From Stratiolaelaps scimitus (lineage: Eukaryota > Arthropoda > Arachnida > Mesostigmata > Laelapidae), in contig JABWDB010000107.1 of NCBI GenBank assembly GCA_019614645.1, positions 1-64,000 on the forward strand: DNA of 64,000 bases, written 5' to 3'. The translations under genes were made by a program, and so were the position numbers. This document shows, one piece after another, positions 20,601 to 31,977 of this stretch. Within the stretch, counting starts at the first letter, position 1. The number at the start of each line of letters is the position of its first letter. Below the pieces are notes generated by a model that saw only the letters and a list, made by a program, of their open reading frames with translations, was not told where the DNA came from and did no database searches.

Positions 20601-21100
20601 GGCTGGGGTATCAGCTGGAGTGGGCAAATCTCCACTGGCATGCGACACTGTGATTGGTGTTATGCAACCGGTGTGGCTGCCGACACCACTGGCGCCGCTG
20701 GGCAACAGCTGAGACTACCGGCGTATCGGTGCAACATGTTGAACAACCACTCGGAAGAATTGCTAAATTTCCGAGCGTTTCTGATAATAATTAGTGAATA
20801 TAGTAGAGACTACTCATGGCGAAAACTTAGCAAGAAATACAGTGTTCATGTTGACGATAATGATGAGAGTAGCTGCCGGCCGCTGGCGTTGAAGGCGGAA
20901 TGTATGATTGACCAGCGGAATTACGAACAGCACATCGCTGTGTGATTGGTCGATGTAGTTACAGGGAGCAAAGCGCCCGTGTCGGCTAACGCCAAACAAA
21001 TATAAGCCGTCGCACGGGGCAGGCCATAGTGATTATTCGAGCCACCCTCCATCCACCGTGTCTTCTGGGTAGGCAGTCCGTAGAATAAAGTTACTGTAGG
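17661..21100 (-). repeat. Unit C
   Basis: Third array unit. The family-1 hairpin 2 is at 18062-18085 and the small ORF has a stop. The gypsy remnant is at about 19600-20570. The minus frame 19811-20023 gives the RT catalytic region YLDYISITGTSLDEH, again with Tyr in place of the second catalytic Asp. The unit is slightly more diverged than A and B and ends near 21090. Confidence 0.85.
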
Positions 21101-21359
21101 GAGTGTAGGCATAGGAGGCTCTCTTGGTTACCGCTTGACCGGGCCTACCCGGTTACAATTTGCTTTCACATTTAATTTTTAATTCTTCTATAAGGGCCTG
21201 TTTAGCTAGTGGTAAGTTGAGGAGTTTGTTTATTGGTTGATTGTCTGTTGAGACATTACCATTATTCGGCTTGCTAGTCAGTTGGTTTCCAGAGATTTGT
21301 GACTTTTTTCATCTCAAAATTACGGACAAGGTGAATGTTACCGTTTTGTTCCGAGCGAA
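21101..21359. other. Unassigned
   Basis: No recognised gene. A palindrome (taaagagtgactcttta) lies at about 21362-21378, at the boundary with the LINE fragment. Confidence 0.35.
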
Positions 21360-21756
21360 CTATAAAGAGTCACTCTTTATAGTTCGCTCGCGCACCACAC
21401 CCCCGAGCTGGACGAAGGACCACTTGTTCTCCCACTGATCAATCAGTCCGTCCTGGCTTGAAGGCGTGGCCACTTCTGTCTCGCGGATGTGCTTCTCGTC
21501 CCTCGTAGACTCGGCGATCGTCAGCGACCACGTGATCTGGCGGGCCAGAACCTGTAGTGCCGTGGTCGCCACCGTACGGTGGGATCTCGCGACCCTGATC
21601 GCCATGGTCCCCTGACGACTGTCGAGCATCAGGGCAATCGTCTTCTTCTTGGCTGCGTGCCCCCAAAAGGGGGAGGCATAGAGGGCAATGCTCTCCTCCA
21701 CTTTGGCCAGCACCCATAGATAATAGTACTATTATATTATAAGTTATAATTGACAA
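21360..21756 (-). pseudogene. R1/Jockey-group LINE RT C-terminal fragment
   Basis: The minus strand gives ESIALYASPFWG, KKKTIALMLDSRQGTMAIRV and HRTVATTALQVLA, the pattern that follows the RT domain in R1-like non-LTR elements. Two overlapping frames (21360-21713 and 21439-21756) show a frameshift. No RT core or endonuclease is present nearby. Confidence 0.8.
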
Positions 21757-22369
21757 GGTTAACTAATACTATCTAAGAAATATATTAGCTAAACACTTAT
21801 ATATAAGTGTTTAGCCCCTTTTGTTTCCCCAAGTTGTTGGTAGCGGCGTGGTCGGCGCTTACCAAGAACTTCCCACAAGCATATTCCCTGGCCACTCCAA
21901 CATTATCCTTTCTGCCATTACTACTATCAGATTGGGTTGCTAATCTGCGATCAAAATGAAATTTTAATGGTCGAAGTACACAACAGACCTCCGACGATAT
22001 TCCACGGATTTGTTGTTTTGAAGGTGCACCGCCTGAAAGTTACTCAGTTAGAGGTAACGGAAACCCAAATACGCGCGGGGATTGAATGATAAAAAGTATC
22101 TCTGTATCCACTCAGAAATCGAAATTCATTCAATATACGAAAACGAGCTGATGGGGACACGTGTTGTCTGAAACGACCCACAAATAATAGTATTATATTA
22201 TAAGTTATAATTAATAGGACATTCCATCTAAGAAATATATAAGTGTTTAGTCCCCTTTGTTTTCAGAAATTTAAAGGGATTTATGGAAGTGAATACACAC
22301 AAATATTTGTATAATATCGTTTCTGTGATTACATAAAAGGAGACTCTTGAAGCAGTATGACCAACAAAT

Positions 22370-22436
22370 CAGTCGTAGTGAGTCGACAACAAGGTGGTCT
22401 ACTGTGATAGACCGCCTCGACAGCTCACTACGACTG
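22370..22436 (+). repeat. Family-2 long hairpin, copy 1
   Basis: Outer stem CAGTCGTAGTGAG / CTCACTACGACTG (13 bp, perfect) and inner stem aggtggtcta / tagaccgcct (one G.T pair), separated by asymmetric internal sequence. It follows ataaaaggagactcttgaagcagtatga, the same junction that precedes family-1 hairpins. Confidence 0.92.
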
Positions 22437-23660
22437 CGGTGGCGCTTTATCTACTAAAAATCCTGCTCAGACGAATCGTTAAAGCTGTTTTGATTAATCC
22501 AGCAAGGAACTTGGGTTGTGCTATGTTACTATTATATACAAATACGAACTCACGGCTATACGAGAGTACCAGGCGTGCCACGAGTAGTGCCCACCGAGAT
22601 TGCATCTCGATGCCATAGCTGCGCAATGCTGAGCATCGAACCGACGTAACGGCTGGCCTGGAGGAAGAAACAGCGGAAAAAAGCTCCGATGCACTACGAG
22701 TATCACCAGCCCGGTTCCCGAAACGTACCTTGGGAACCGCCACCTTAGGTCTACGAGGACAAAAATCCCGAGGATCTTCAACATGGTCTTCGTGAGAATA
22801 ACAGAAACCAGGTAGAATACCTTCACGATGCCCTGACGTCTGCGGATGTGTTCGCCCACCATCTGCCATAGGACCCCATGCTACGGCAGTGTGAAGGCTA
22901 AAGAGGCTGGTGAATGCAGTGTGAACAGCGGAATATTTAGAGATCGTAACTAAATATCAGCGTGGGTTCTAATAAAACCACTGTTTAAATAAATGCTGGT
23001 CTATTCTGTGATTTAGCATCTGCATTTGTAAATAATGAATCTGCACCTGCGTGTTACGCAAGCCAGTACAACAAGGCGTTCCACGGAGCGTGCGCGGGCT
23101 TTTCCCAAGAACGAGCCGCTCAGTTGGATCGAGAGCCTTGAGCACAGTCTCATTTTAATTTCAATCCAGCAAGCTAGGTAAATCCAGAGGGGGGGTGCCA
23201 ACGTATCGTATAGAGTGCTGCACGAATTGAATGCTAGTTTCAAGCATCACCCGTGTTTCAAGCATCACCCGTTTCATTCCATTTGTGGTTTATTGTGGTT
23301 TTTTAGTGCAAACCATGTCTTCGGACTTCGGGTGATGACTCATAACTTTGCCGAGCATTTCGGCCATTTTTTTCTCGTTAAGAAATATTATTGGCTCGCA
23401 TACCGCATACTCAGTTCTCGACTTCTCGTAAAAAAATATAGATGTACCCACATCGTGACTACTTACATCCAGATGCGAGTACATACTGTCTACAGATTCA
23501 ATCACCGAAAAATACGAGGCATTCATGATTAATGCACAAATGATTCGTAGTATAAAGCAACAGAATATAGAACGCACCGAACAGAAGTACACCTGGAAGA
23601 AATACAAAACGACAGGTAATTGATAACGGTAAAATAACATATTGATACACAATAACACAT
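22437..23660. repeat. Array-2 unit body
   Basis: Repeat sequence shared with 24975-26270 and 27497-28430. The minus frame 22447-22869 (140 codons) is broken in the sister units, so it is not called. A short inverted repeat ggttccc / gggaacc occurs at about 22710-22736. No RNA gene seen. Confidence 0.6.
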
Positions 23661-24370
23661 CAATTGAAACACAAACAGATCCTAACTCCTTTGCCTTTCT
23701 TGCAAATTTTCTATTGAGAAGAATACACGAATGTCTCGAGGAAGAGAGCCCCAGACGGTCGGGAGGCGATAAGCGAGATCATGTCGGCAACTCTGTAGGC
23801 CTACGGGTAGTCCTTCTCATCACTGGAACAGTAGGGAAGACGATATCGTTTGAAATAGTACCTTCTGACGTTTTAAAGACAACGCGCGCTACCAGGGGTG
23901 GATACCCTCAGTTTAGGCAACTCGAGCATCTTCATGATGTCAGCCACGGACTTCGTGCGGCGTTTGCCGAAGAGGGATCAAATAGCGTCACTCTGAACAA
24001 CCTCATCCTATCTTCCGCATCGGGCGGAAGATATCGCCCGCATAGAAGTTGATTTAATGCTCCTACCTAGGATCTGTTTATCTTTTTTTTGTTTTGTTTT
24101 TTCCAGCTGACCCTCAGCTGTTCCCCTATGCGACAGGCCTCAGCTCTTAACCTTTTAGGATCTGTTTATCTGCAACGTTGCAACCAAGGCAATCTAGTGT
24201 CTGCAGGAAAAACGGGTGCCTGAACAGATGGCTATCATACATCTGTCTATTCGGGACAAGGATCCCAATCACAACTCGCGCCACGAAGAACCAGGCAAGC
24301 ACCCGGTCAAGAAACCGGCGGGTGATAAGTCAAGCGAGCTCTACCGCCGCGCGCCCTATTCAGGTAGGTA
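23661..24370 (-). pseudogene. LINE RT C-terminal remnant, array unit 1
   Basis: Minus-strand pieces match the better preserved copy at 32600-33545: a VTLFDPSSAN-like stretch, an EL/FELPKLRV motif, RRTTRRPTE and RLGLSS. Frames are interrupted. A short retroposon tail is inserted at 24084-24155. Confidence 0.6.
24084..24155 (-). mobile_element. 5'-truncated SINE tail with 16-bp TSD
   Basis: The 72-bp insert is flanked by TAGGATCTGTTTATCT at 24068-24083 and 24156-24171; sister unit 2 has a single copy at about 26685. On the minus strand it ends in an A-rich tail (aaaacaaaacaaaaaaaa). Its body (ctgaggcctgtc, ggggaacagctga) matches the 3' part of the tRNA-derived SINE at 52415-52655. Confidence 0.9.
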
Positions 24371-24907
24371 TTGTTGGTGGCGGCATGGTCGGCGCTTACT
24401 TCCCACAAGCATATTCCCTGCTCACTCCAACATTATCCTTTCTGCCATTACTACTATCAGATTGGGTGCTAATCTGCGATCAAAATGAAATTTTAATGGT
24501 CGAAGTACACAACAGAACTCCGACGATATTCCACGGATTTGTTGTTTTGAAGGTGCACCACCTGAAAGTTACTCAGTTAGAGGTAACGGGAACCCAAATA
24601 TGCACGGGGATTGAATGATAAAAAGTATCTCGTTGGATCTGTTTCCACTCAGAAATCGAAATTCATTCAATATACGAAAACGAGGTGGTGGGGACACGTT
24701 GTCTGAAACGACCCGCAAATAATAATAGTATTATATTATAAGTTATAATTAATAGGGTATTCCATCTAAGAAATATATAAGTGTTTAGTCCCCTTTGTTT
24801 TCAGAAATTTAAAGGGATTCATGGAAGTGAATACACACAAATATTTGTATAATATCGTTTCTGTGATTACATAAAAGGAGACTCTTGAAGCAGTATGACC
24901 AACAAAT

Positions 24908-24974
24908 CAGTCGTAGTGAGTCGACAACAAGGCGGTTTACTGTGATAGACCGCCTCGACAGCTCACTACGACTG
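24908..24974 (+). repeat. Family-2 long hairpin, copy 2
   Basis: Outer stem as in copy 1. Inner stem aggcggttta / tagaccgcct: the earlier T.G becomes C-G, and a different position now has T.G. Confidence 0.92.
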
Positions 24975-26264
24975 CGGTGGCGCTTTATCTACTAAAAATC
25001 CTGCTCAGACGAATCGTTAAAGCTGTTTTGATTAATCCAGCAAGGAATTTGGGTTGTGGTACGTTACTACTACATACAAATACGAACTCACGGCTATACG
25101 AGAGTACCAGGCGTGCCACGAGTAGTGCCCACCGAGATTGCATCTCGATGCCATAGCTGCGCGATGCTGAGCATCGAACCGACGTAACGGCTGGCCTGGA
25201 GGAAGAAACAGCGGAAAAACTCTACTCCGATGCACTACCAGTATCACCAGCCCGGTTCCCGAAACCTACCTTGGGAACCGCCACCTTAGGTCTACGAGGA
25301 CAAAAATCCCGAGGGTCTTCCACATGGTCTTCGTGAGAATAACAGGAACCAGGTAGAATACCTTCACGATGCCCTGACGTCTGCGGATGTGTTCGCCCAC
25401 CATCTGCCATAGGACCCCATGCTACGGCAGTCTGAAGGCTAAAGAGGCTGGTGAATGCAGTGTGAACAGCGGAATATTTAGAGATCGTAACTAAATATCA
25501 GCGTGGGTTCTAATAAAACCACTGTTTAAATAAATGCTGGTCTATTCTGTGATTTAGCATCTGCATTTGTAAATAATGAATCTGCACCTGCGTGTTACGA
25601 AAGCCAGTACAACAATTCTTGCACTGCGGGTGCGTTCCACGGAGCGTCCGCGGGCATTTCCCAAGAACGAGCGGCTCAGTTGTATCGAGAGCCTTGAGCA
25701 TCGATCCAAGTCTCAATTGAGCACAGTCTCTCTCAACGAATTGAATGCTGCACGAATTGAATGCTAGTTTCATTCCATTTGTGGTTTATTGTGGTTCAGC
25801 TTGCTGAATGTGCTTCCTTTCCATTTCGGCTTCCTTTCCATTTCGGCCATTTTTTTCTCGTTCCTTTCCATTTCGGCCATTTTTTTCTCGTTAAGAAATA
25901 TTAATGGCTCGCATACTCAGTTCTCGACTTCTCGTAAAAAATATAGATGTACCCACATCGTGACTACTTACATCCCGATGCGAGTACATACTGTCTACAG
26001 ATTCAATCACCGAAAAATACGAGGCATTCATGATTAGTGCACTAATGATTCGTAGTATAAAGCAACAGAATATAGAAGGCACCGAACACAAGCACACCTG
26101 GAAGAAATACATAACGACAGGTAATTGATAACGGTAAAATAACGACATTTGATACACAATAACACATCAATTGAAACACAAACAGATCCTAAGAAATAGA
26201 TAACGGTAAAATAACGACATATTGATACACAATAACACATCAATTGAAACAAACAGATCCTAAC
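24975..26264. repeat. Array-2 unit 2 body
   Basis: Close copy of 22437-23660. A local duplication of ttcctttccatttcggc (three times at about 25815-25880) and of the segment around taacggtaaaataacgacat (about 26130 and 26200) are unit-specific. No gene supported. Confidence 0.6.
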
Positions 26265-26890
26265 TCCTTTGCCTTTCTTGCAAATTTTCTATTGAGGAGC
26301 ATACACGAATGTCTCGAGGAAGAGAGCCCCAGACGGTCGGGAGGCAATAAGCGAGATCATGTCGGCTAGCATCTTTAGTGGCAGATGGCATCACGAACTC
26401 TGTAGGCCTACGGGTAGTCCTTCTCATCACTGGAACAGTAGGGAAGACGATATCGTTTGAAATACTACCTTCTGACGTTTTAAAGACAACGCGCGCTACC
26501 AGGGGTGGATACCCTCAGTTTAGGCAACTCGAGCATCTTCATGATGTCAGCAACGGACTTCGTGCGGCGTTTGCCGCAGAGAGATCAAATAGCGTCACTC
26601 TGAACAACCTCATCCGATCTTCCGCATCGGGCGGAAGATATCGCCCGCATAGAAGTTGATTTAATGCTCCTACCTAGGATCTGTTTATCTGCAACGTTGC
26701 AACCAAGGCAATCGAGTGTCTGCAGGAAAAACGAGTGCCTGAACAGATGGCTATCATACATCTGTCTATTCGGGACAAGGATCCCAATCACAACTCGCGC
26801 CACGAAGAACCAGGCAAGCACCCGGTCAAGAAACCGGCGGGTGATAAGTCAAGCGAGCTCTACCGCCGCGCGCCCTATTCAGGTAGGTAT
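26265..26890 (-). pseudogene. LINE C-terminal remnant, array unit 2
   Basis: The minus frame 26585-26821 is open (78 codons, NRQMYDSHLFRH ... SDEVVQSDAI) and connects to the FELPKLRV-type region found at 32611-32907. Together they resemble the conserved block after the RT domain of I/CR1-like LINEs. Interrupted by stops. Confidence 0.55.
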
Positions 26891-27429
26891 TGTTGGTGGC
26901 GGCATGGTCGGCGCTTACTTCCCACAAGCATATTCCCTGCTCACTCCAACATTATCCTTCCTGCCATTACTACTATCAGATTGGATTGCTAATCTGCGAT
27001 CAAAATGAAATTTTAATGGTCGAAGTACACAAGAGAACTCCGACGATATTCCACGGATTTGTTGTTTTGAAGGTGCACCACCTGAAAGTTACTCAGTTAG
27101 AAGTAACGGGAACCCAAATACGCACGGGGATTGAATGATAAAAAGTATCTCGTTGGATCTGTTTTCACTCAGAAATCGAAATTCATTCAATACACGAAAA
27201 CGAGGTGGTGGGGACACGTGTTGTCTGAAACGACCCACAAATAATAATAGTATTATATTATAAGTTATAATTAATAGGGTATTCCATCTAAGAAATATAT
27301 AAGTGTTTAGTCCCCTTTGTTTTCAGAAATTTAAAGGGATTCATGGAAGTGAATACACACAAATATTTGTATAATATCGTTTCTGTGATTACATAAAAGA
27401 AGACTCTTGAAGCAGTATGACCAACAAAT

Positions 27430-27496
27430 CAGTCGTAGTGAGTCGACAACAAGGTGGTCTACTGTGATAGACCGCCTCGACAGCTCACTACGACTG
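27430..27496 (+). repeat. Family-2 long hairpin, copy 3
   Basis: Same sequence as copy 1 in both stems. Confidence 0.92.
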
Positions 27497-28062
27497 CGGC
27501 GGCGCTTTATCTACTAAAAATCCTGCTCAGACGAATCGTTCAACCCGTTTTGCTTAATCCAGCAAGGAACTTGGTTGTGCGATGTTACTACTACATACAA
27601 ATACCAACTCACGGCTATACGAGACTCCCAGGCGTGCCACGAGTAGTGCCCACCGAGATTGCTCTTGACTGGATGCCATAGCTGCGCGATGCTGAACATC
27701 GAACCGACGTAACGGCTGGCCTGGAGGAAGAAACAGCGGAAAAAACTCTGCTTCGATGCACCACCAGTATCACCAGCCCGGTTCCCGAAACTACCTTAGG
27801 AACCGCCACTACATCTGCCATAGGACCCCATGTTACGGCAGTCTGTCGTGGGCGACGACGGTCGAGCTAAAGAGGCTGGTGAATGCAGTGTGAACGGCGG
27901 AATATTTACAGCTCGTAACTAAATATCAGCGTGGGTTCTAATAAAACCACTGTTTACAAAATGCTGTTTGCTTTATTTGCTAAATCCAGATCCAGCTAGG
28001 GGAGTACTGCACGAATTGAATGCTCCAGCGGGGGATCAGCTGGGGGAGTCAGCTGAATTTTT
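27497..28062. repeat. Array-2 unit 3 body, partly deleted
   Basis: Shorter version of the unit body; the segment corresponding to about 22745-22860 is largely missing. No gene seen. Confidence 0.55.
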
Positions 28063-28196
28063 TGGTGGACAACTGAGGGTCAGCTGGAAAAACAAACCTA
28101 AGAAGCCGGCGCCGGCTCCCCTCTCAGCTGTTCCCCTATTTGACAGAGGCCTCAGCTTAGGTTTTGTTTTTCCAGCTGACCCTCAGCCGTCCACCA
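28063..28196. repeat. Fold-back built from SINE tails, 40-bp imperfect arms
   Basis: Left arm 28063-28102 (tggtggacaactgagggtca...) is inverted at about 28155-28196. The spacer contains a perfect palindrome agccggcgccggct at 28104-28117 and the SINE-tail motif cagctgttcccctatttgac. Arms share cagctgg.aaaaaca with the SINE tail at 24084-24155. Confidence 0.85.
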
Positions 28197-28429
28197 GAAA
28201 CTGCATTTATGCACTCAATGATTCATGTAAATAAAAGCAAAATGCATTTATGCATTCAATGATTCATGTAAATAAAAGCAACAAGATATAGGTGAATATA
28301 GGTGTATAGGTGTAATTAAAAGCAACAAAAGCATACCTGGAAGAAATAGTTTCGTCATAGAACACACAATTCACAATTATGGTAAAATAGCGACATCAAC
28401 ATATTGAACACAATAACATGCAAGAAAGA

Positions 28430-28895
28430 CAGTTGTTATTGTTTTCCATTGAGGAGAACACACTGTCTCGAGGAAGAGAGCCCCAGACGGTCGGGAGGCG
28501 ATAAGCGAGATCATGTCGGCTAGCATCTTTAGTGGCAGATAGCATCACAAAGTCTGTAGGCCTACGGGTAGTCCTTCTTATCACTGGAACAGTAGGGAAG
28601 ACAACGCGCGCTACAGGGGTGGATACAATACCCTCCGTTTAGGCAACTCGAGCACCTTCATGATGTCATCAACGGACTTCGCCATAGAAGTCTTTAATGC
28701 TCCTCCCTAGGATCTGTTTATCTGCAACGTTGCAACCAAGGCAATCTAGTGTCTGCAGGAAAAACGAGTGCCTGAACAGATGGCTATCATACATCTGTCT
28801 ATTCGGGACAAGGATCCCAATCACAACTCGCCCCACGAAGAACCAGGCAAGCACCCGGTCAAGAAACCGGCGGGAGATAAGTCAAGCTAGCTCTA
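28430..28895 (-). pseudogene. LINE C-terminal remnant, array unit 3
   Basis: Contains RRTTRRPTDFVM and, further upstream on the minus strand, NRQMYDSHLFRH. An internal deletion joins the two parts (about 28600-28690). Confidence 0.55.
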
Positions 28896-29019
28896 CCGCC
28901 GGGAGCCCTATTCAGGAGGACAGTGATGCCAGTGATTAACCACGGTCCATACAGCGGTGCTTCTTTTGTGACAAGCTTCATCAACCGTCGAAATGTGATA
29001 GTGCAATGACAATCCAATT

Positions 29020-29538
29020 TCCCACAAACATATTCACTGGTAACTCCAACATTATCTATTATTTCTGGCGTTACGACTATCAGATTGGGTTGCTAATCTG
29101 CGATCAAAATGAAACTTTAATGGTAAAAGTACACAACAGATCCCCGACGATATTCTACGGATTTGTTGTTTTGAAGGCGCATCACCTGACAGTTACTCAG
29201 TTAGCGGAAACGGAAGCCCAAATACGCGCGGGGGTTGAATGACAGGAAATATCTCTTTTGATCTGTTTTCAATCAAATATCGAAATTTATTCAATATACG
29301 AAAACGAGGTGATGGGGATACGCGTTGTTCAAAACGACCCACAAATAATAGTAGTATAATATTATAAGATATAATTAATAAGACTAACTAATACCATCTA
29401 AAAAATATAGGTGTTTAGTCCCTTTTGTTTTCAGAAATTTAAAGAGATTCATAGAAGTGAATACACAGAAATATTTGTACAATATCGTTTCCGTAACGAT
29501 ATATATAGGAGACTCTTGTAGCATTATGATGAACAAAT
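29020..29538 (+). repeat. Diverged leader of array-2 unit 4
   Basis: Matches 21880-22360 with more differences. The minus frame 29384-29584 is a chance frame across the leader/hairpin. Confidence 0.7.
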
Positions 29539-29605
29539 CAGTCGTAGCGAGGGGACAACAAGGTGATCTACCACATTGGATCACCTTGATAACTCGCTAC
29601 GACTA
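29539..29605 (+). repeat. Family-2 long hairpin, copy 4 (diverged, covarying)
   Basis: Outer stem agtcgtagcgag / ctcgctacgact and inner stem aaggtgatc / gatcacctt, both perfect. Compared with copy 1, outer T-A is C-G and two inner pairs changed on both arms. Confidence 0.92.
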
Positions 29606-30286
29606 CGGTAACGCTTAACTACTAGAGATTCTGCTCAGACGAATCGTCTTGTTTGCTCCAACCAGCATCTTGGTTGTGCGACGTTGCCACTACATACAAA
29701 CTCGAAATCACGATACCAGGAGTAGTGCCTACTGAGATTGCCCCGTTAGACGATGCCATAGCTGCGCCATGCTGAGCACTAAATCGACGAAACGGCATGC
29801 CTAGACGGAAGAAACCACCTAACTAACTCTGCTCCGATGCAATATCACCACCACCACCACCATGGCACCACCACGGTTTCTGGAATTACCGTAGGAACCG
29901 CCAACCGTGCACCGCCAACCGTGCGTGGAACCCGATGCCCTCGCTTTGCCGAGGTCTCCATGCTACGGCTATACTGATACGAGATCACTGTAGTGTAGCG
30001 GTTGGGGGCCGACCCGAGAATTTGGTAAACAGAATCTCATCGTGTCTGGACCGGCACCGGATCCAACAATGTTAATCGTTCAAAAACCAACAAATAAACA
30101 CTTATGCATTTATACCCTGATATTTGAAACTCTGACGTCGGCTAGCACTCAAGAGTGTACACTGTAGCGGTTCAGATTCTGGCCAAGCCCTTATAGTAAT
30201 ACCAACCGTATCCGTGCTGGGGGAGATTCACAAGGAGCCTGATGCCACATTAATGAAAAACACCGGTAAACTAATTATCGAGGTGA
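29606..30286. repeat. Unit 4 body and unassigned sequence
   Basis: Diverged unit body to about 29960 (with a short CAC run at about 29850). At 29985-30062 and 30165-30180 pieces of the fold-back family at 30287-30446 occur (gtagcggtt, ccggcaccggatcc). No gene seen. Confidence 0.5.
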
Positions 30287-30446
30287 GACCAAGAACGATC
30301 CGGTGCCGGTGGCTCGGCACCCGAACCGCTACACTACAGAGTGATACACTACATACAATGATCTCTTGCCGTGTATCACTGAAAAAAAATCTGTAGTTCG
30401 GGAGCAGAGCCCAAAATCGGGCACCGGCACCGGATCGTTCTTGGTC
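30287..30446. repeat. 160-bp fold-back element with 25-bp perfect TIRs
   Basis: Terminal arms 30287-30311 (gaccaagaacgatccggtgc...) and 30422-30446 are exact inverted copies. Nested inside are further inverted pairs (cccgaac / gttcggg and gtgatacac / gtgtatcac). It carries no ORF. No clear target duplication was identified at the ends. Confidence 0.88.
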
Positions 30447-31301
30447 AACGAAAAAACATTCGGCCAATGACGAGACGAGATGCGCGATTATCGCATAGAC
30501 GGCACATGCTACCGCCGGCCCTCGCCCTTAACTACCGGCGACTGCAACGACACAACTTCGATTAACATAGGCCTTGTCAACTTGTCTATAGGCCTATACA
30601 TATAAATGGAAAGACGGCGGCGGCGGTTGAGACTGATACGACGGCGGCGACAAATGAATTCGCAAGAGAGCGTGTATCTTGAAAATAGTCAACAGTAAAC
30701 TCTAAAATCACTTGCTTCTTAGCAGGCCAACGGACCACTTCGCTTACTCTGATCTCTGATTGAATACTGCGATTCTCTTTCCTGTTCGACTATATTTTAA
30801 TTATTTATATTGAATTACTAAGTATTATAGTTCATGCTATGATAGGCATTTTTTAACCTTTATTTTAAATACATTTTAAGATATTTTTTAAATTATCAAA
30901 TTCAACAGGATTATCATAATACATACATACAAAAAAATTCACTATAATGTTAATTGTTCATGGCACCGATAATAAAATTTGCTTCGAAATCTCAGAGCGA
31001 TCCTTCCTTTAGTGACTATTCTCGCTGAAACCAGTGTACAGCGATTGCGGTGTGCTTTAATGCATTTTGTTTCGTTTGCCGGATTTCACCTCAACCCACC
31101 GAATCTTCGGGTAGGTTTAAAGTAGTATTCCAGTAAGTGGAAAGTAAGTGTCCAGATTCAATCGATATAGATGTACACATTTATTTAGCATAAAGTACAT
31201 TGCGTCTAAGTATAACATCGTGCTTTTATTATTTAATAACAATAATAATAATAAGTTTAATTAATATATAATGTCATATTGTAAAATTAATTATATTATA
31301 A
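30447..31301. other. Unassigned AT-rich stretch
   Basis: No repeat partner elsewhere in the window and no gene recognised. A/T-rich runs dominate after 30780. Confidence 0.4.
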
Positions 31302-31977
31302 ATGGCAAATATCATATATTCTTCATATACATTATCTCTAGGATTGGCGATCATATATATGTATACCGTTAGCCGGCGCACTTTGGAACAACATGCTGAA
31401 AAACAAGAAGAACGTTTTGAACATAATTATCTTTCTGTGAACGACATAACAACAATCAACAATGCAGAACTGTTTTCGAATGCAACTGATGTCATCACAA
31501 ACATGGCCGATATTCAAGGAACCAATGTCAACTGGCGATCGTACTCCATACTGGGTATTCACTTTCAACGGATACACGTATGCGCTCAATTGGTTAAGAA
31601 CTCAATTTTCAATATTCAACTCACACGACTGCGCCCATAGCGGACTACCGTCACCTAACGGACGAGCTGCAATGTTTACAACGAATGCTGTTTAAGTAGC
31701 AGTTCGACACCTTGCCAGCACCGTAACACCCCATTTGCGACAACAACACGGTCTGCAAGTATGCCAATGGGTATTAATAAATTTTCAACAAACTGATGAC
31801 AATAGAAACAATAATGAACGCATTGCGGAAACAACATCGACGACATTTATGGAGATTGGCGTGACAGAAGATCCTGCGGCTATCATCAATATCAATGATG
31901 AGAATGCTCAAAATGCCGCAATTGTCGAAGAAAATCAACACGTGATTGTATACAACTGCATCATCTTCTGTGCGTGA
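31302..31977 (+). pseudogene. Orphan ORFs, possibly one broken gene
   Basis: Three open frames follow one another: 31302-31640 (112 codons, hydrophobic N-terminus IIYSSYTLSLGLAIIYMYTV, then charged), 31462-31695 (another frame, PYWVFTFNGYTYALNW) and 31735-31977 (Asn/Glu-rich). They do not resemble elements elsewhere in the window. A single gene broken by frameshifts is possible; chance frames in AT-rich DNA are equally possible. No family recognised. Confidence 0.3.

Larger units (their letters stand above)
7081..21100 (-). repeat. Tandem array of three composite units of about 3.5-3.6 kb
   Basis: The landmark gatatggtagccatgg occurs at about 7117, 10969 and 17699. After subtracting the 241-bp insertion in unit A and the 3195-bp insertion in unit B, the periods are about 3.61 and 3.53 kb. 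Each unit contains a family-1 leader and hairpin, the 8230-8790 type module, and gypsy RT-RNase H remnants. Near-identity indicates recent duplication or uncollapsed assembly. Confidence 0.9.
21757..29990 (+). repeat. Second tandem array, units of about 2.1-2.5 kb
   Basis: Landmark cggcgcttac followed by cttcccacaagcatattccc marks unit starts near 21850, 24390 and 26910, with a diverged one near 29020 and a partial one at 33550-34400. Each unit has the family leader, the long family-2 hairpin, a glycine/CAC-rich stretch, and LINE C-terminal sequence on the minus strand. Confidence 0.88.

Noticed and set aside
22447..22869. 140-codon minus frame in array-2 unit 1
   Set aside because: The sister units, nearly identical in DNA, break the frame, and it spans the leader/hairpin downstream region without known motifs.
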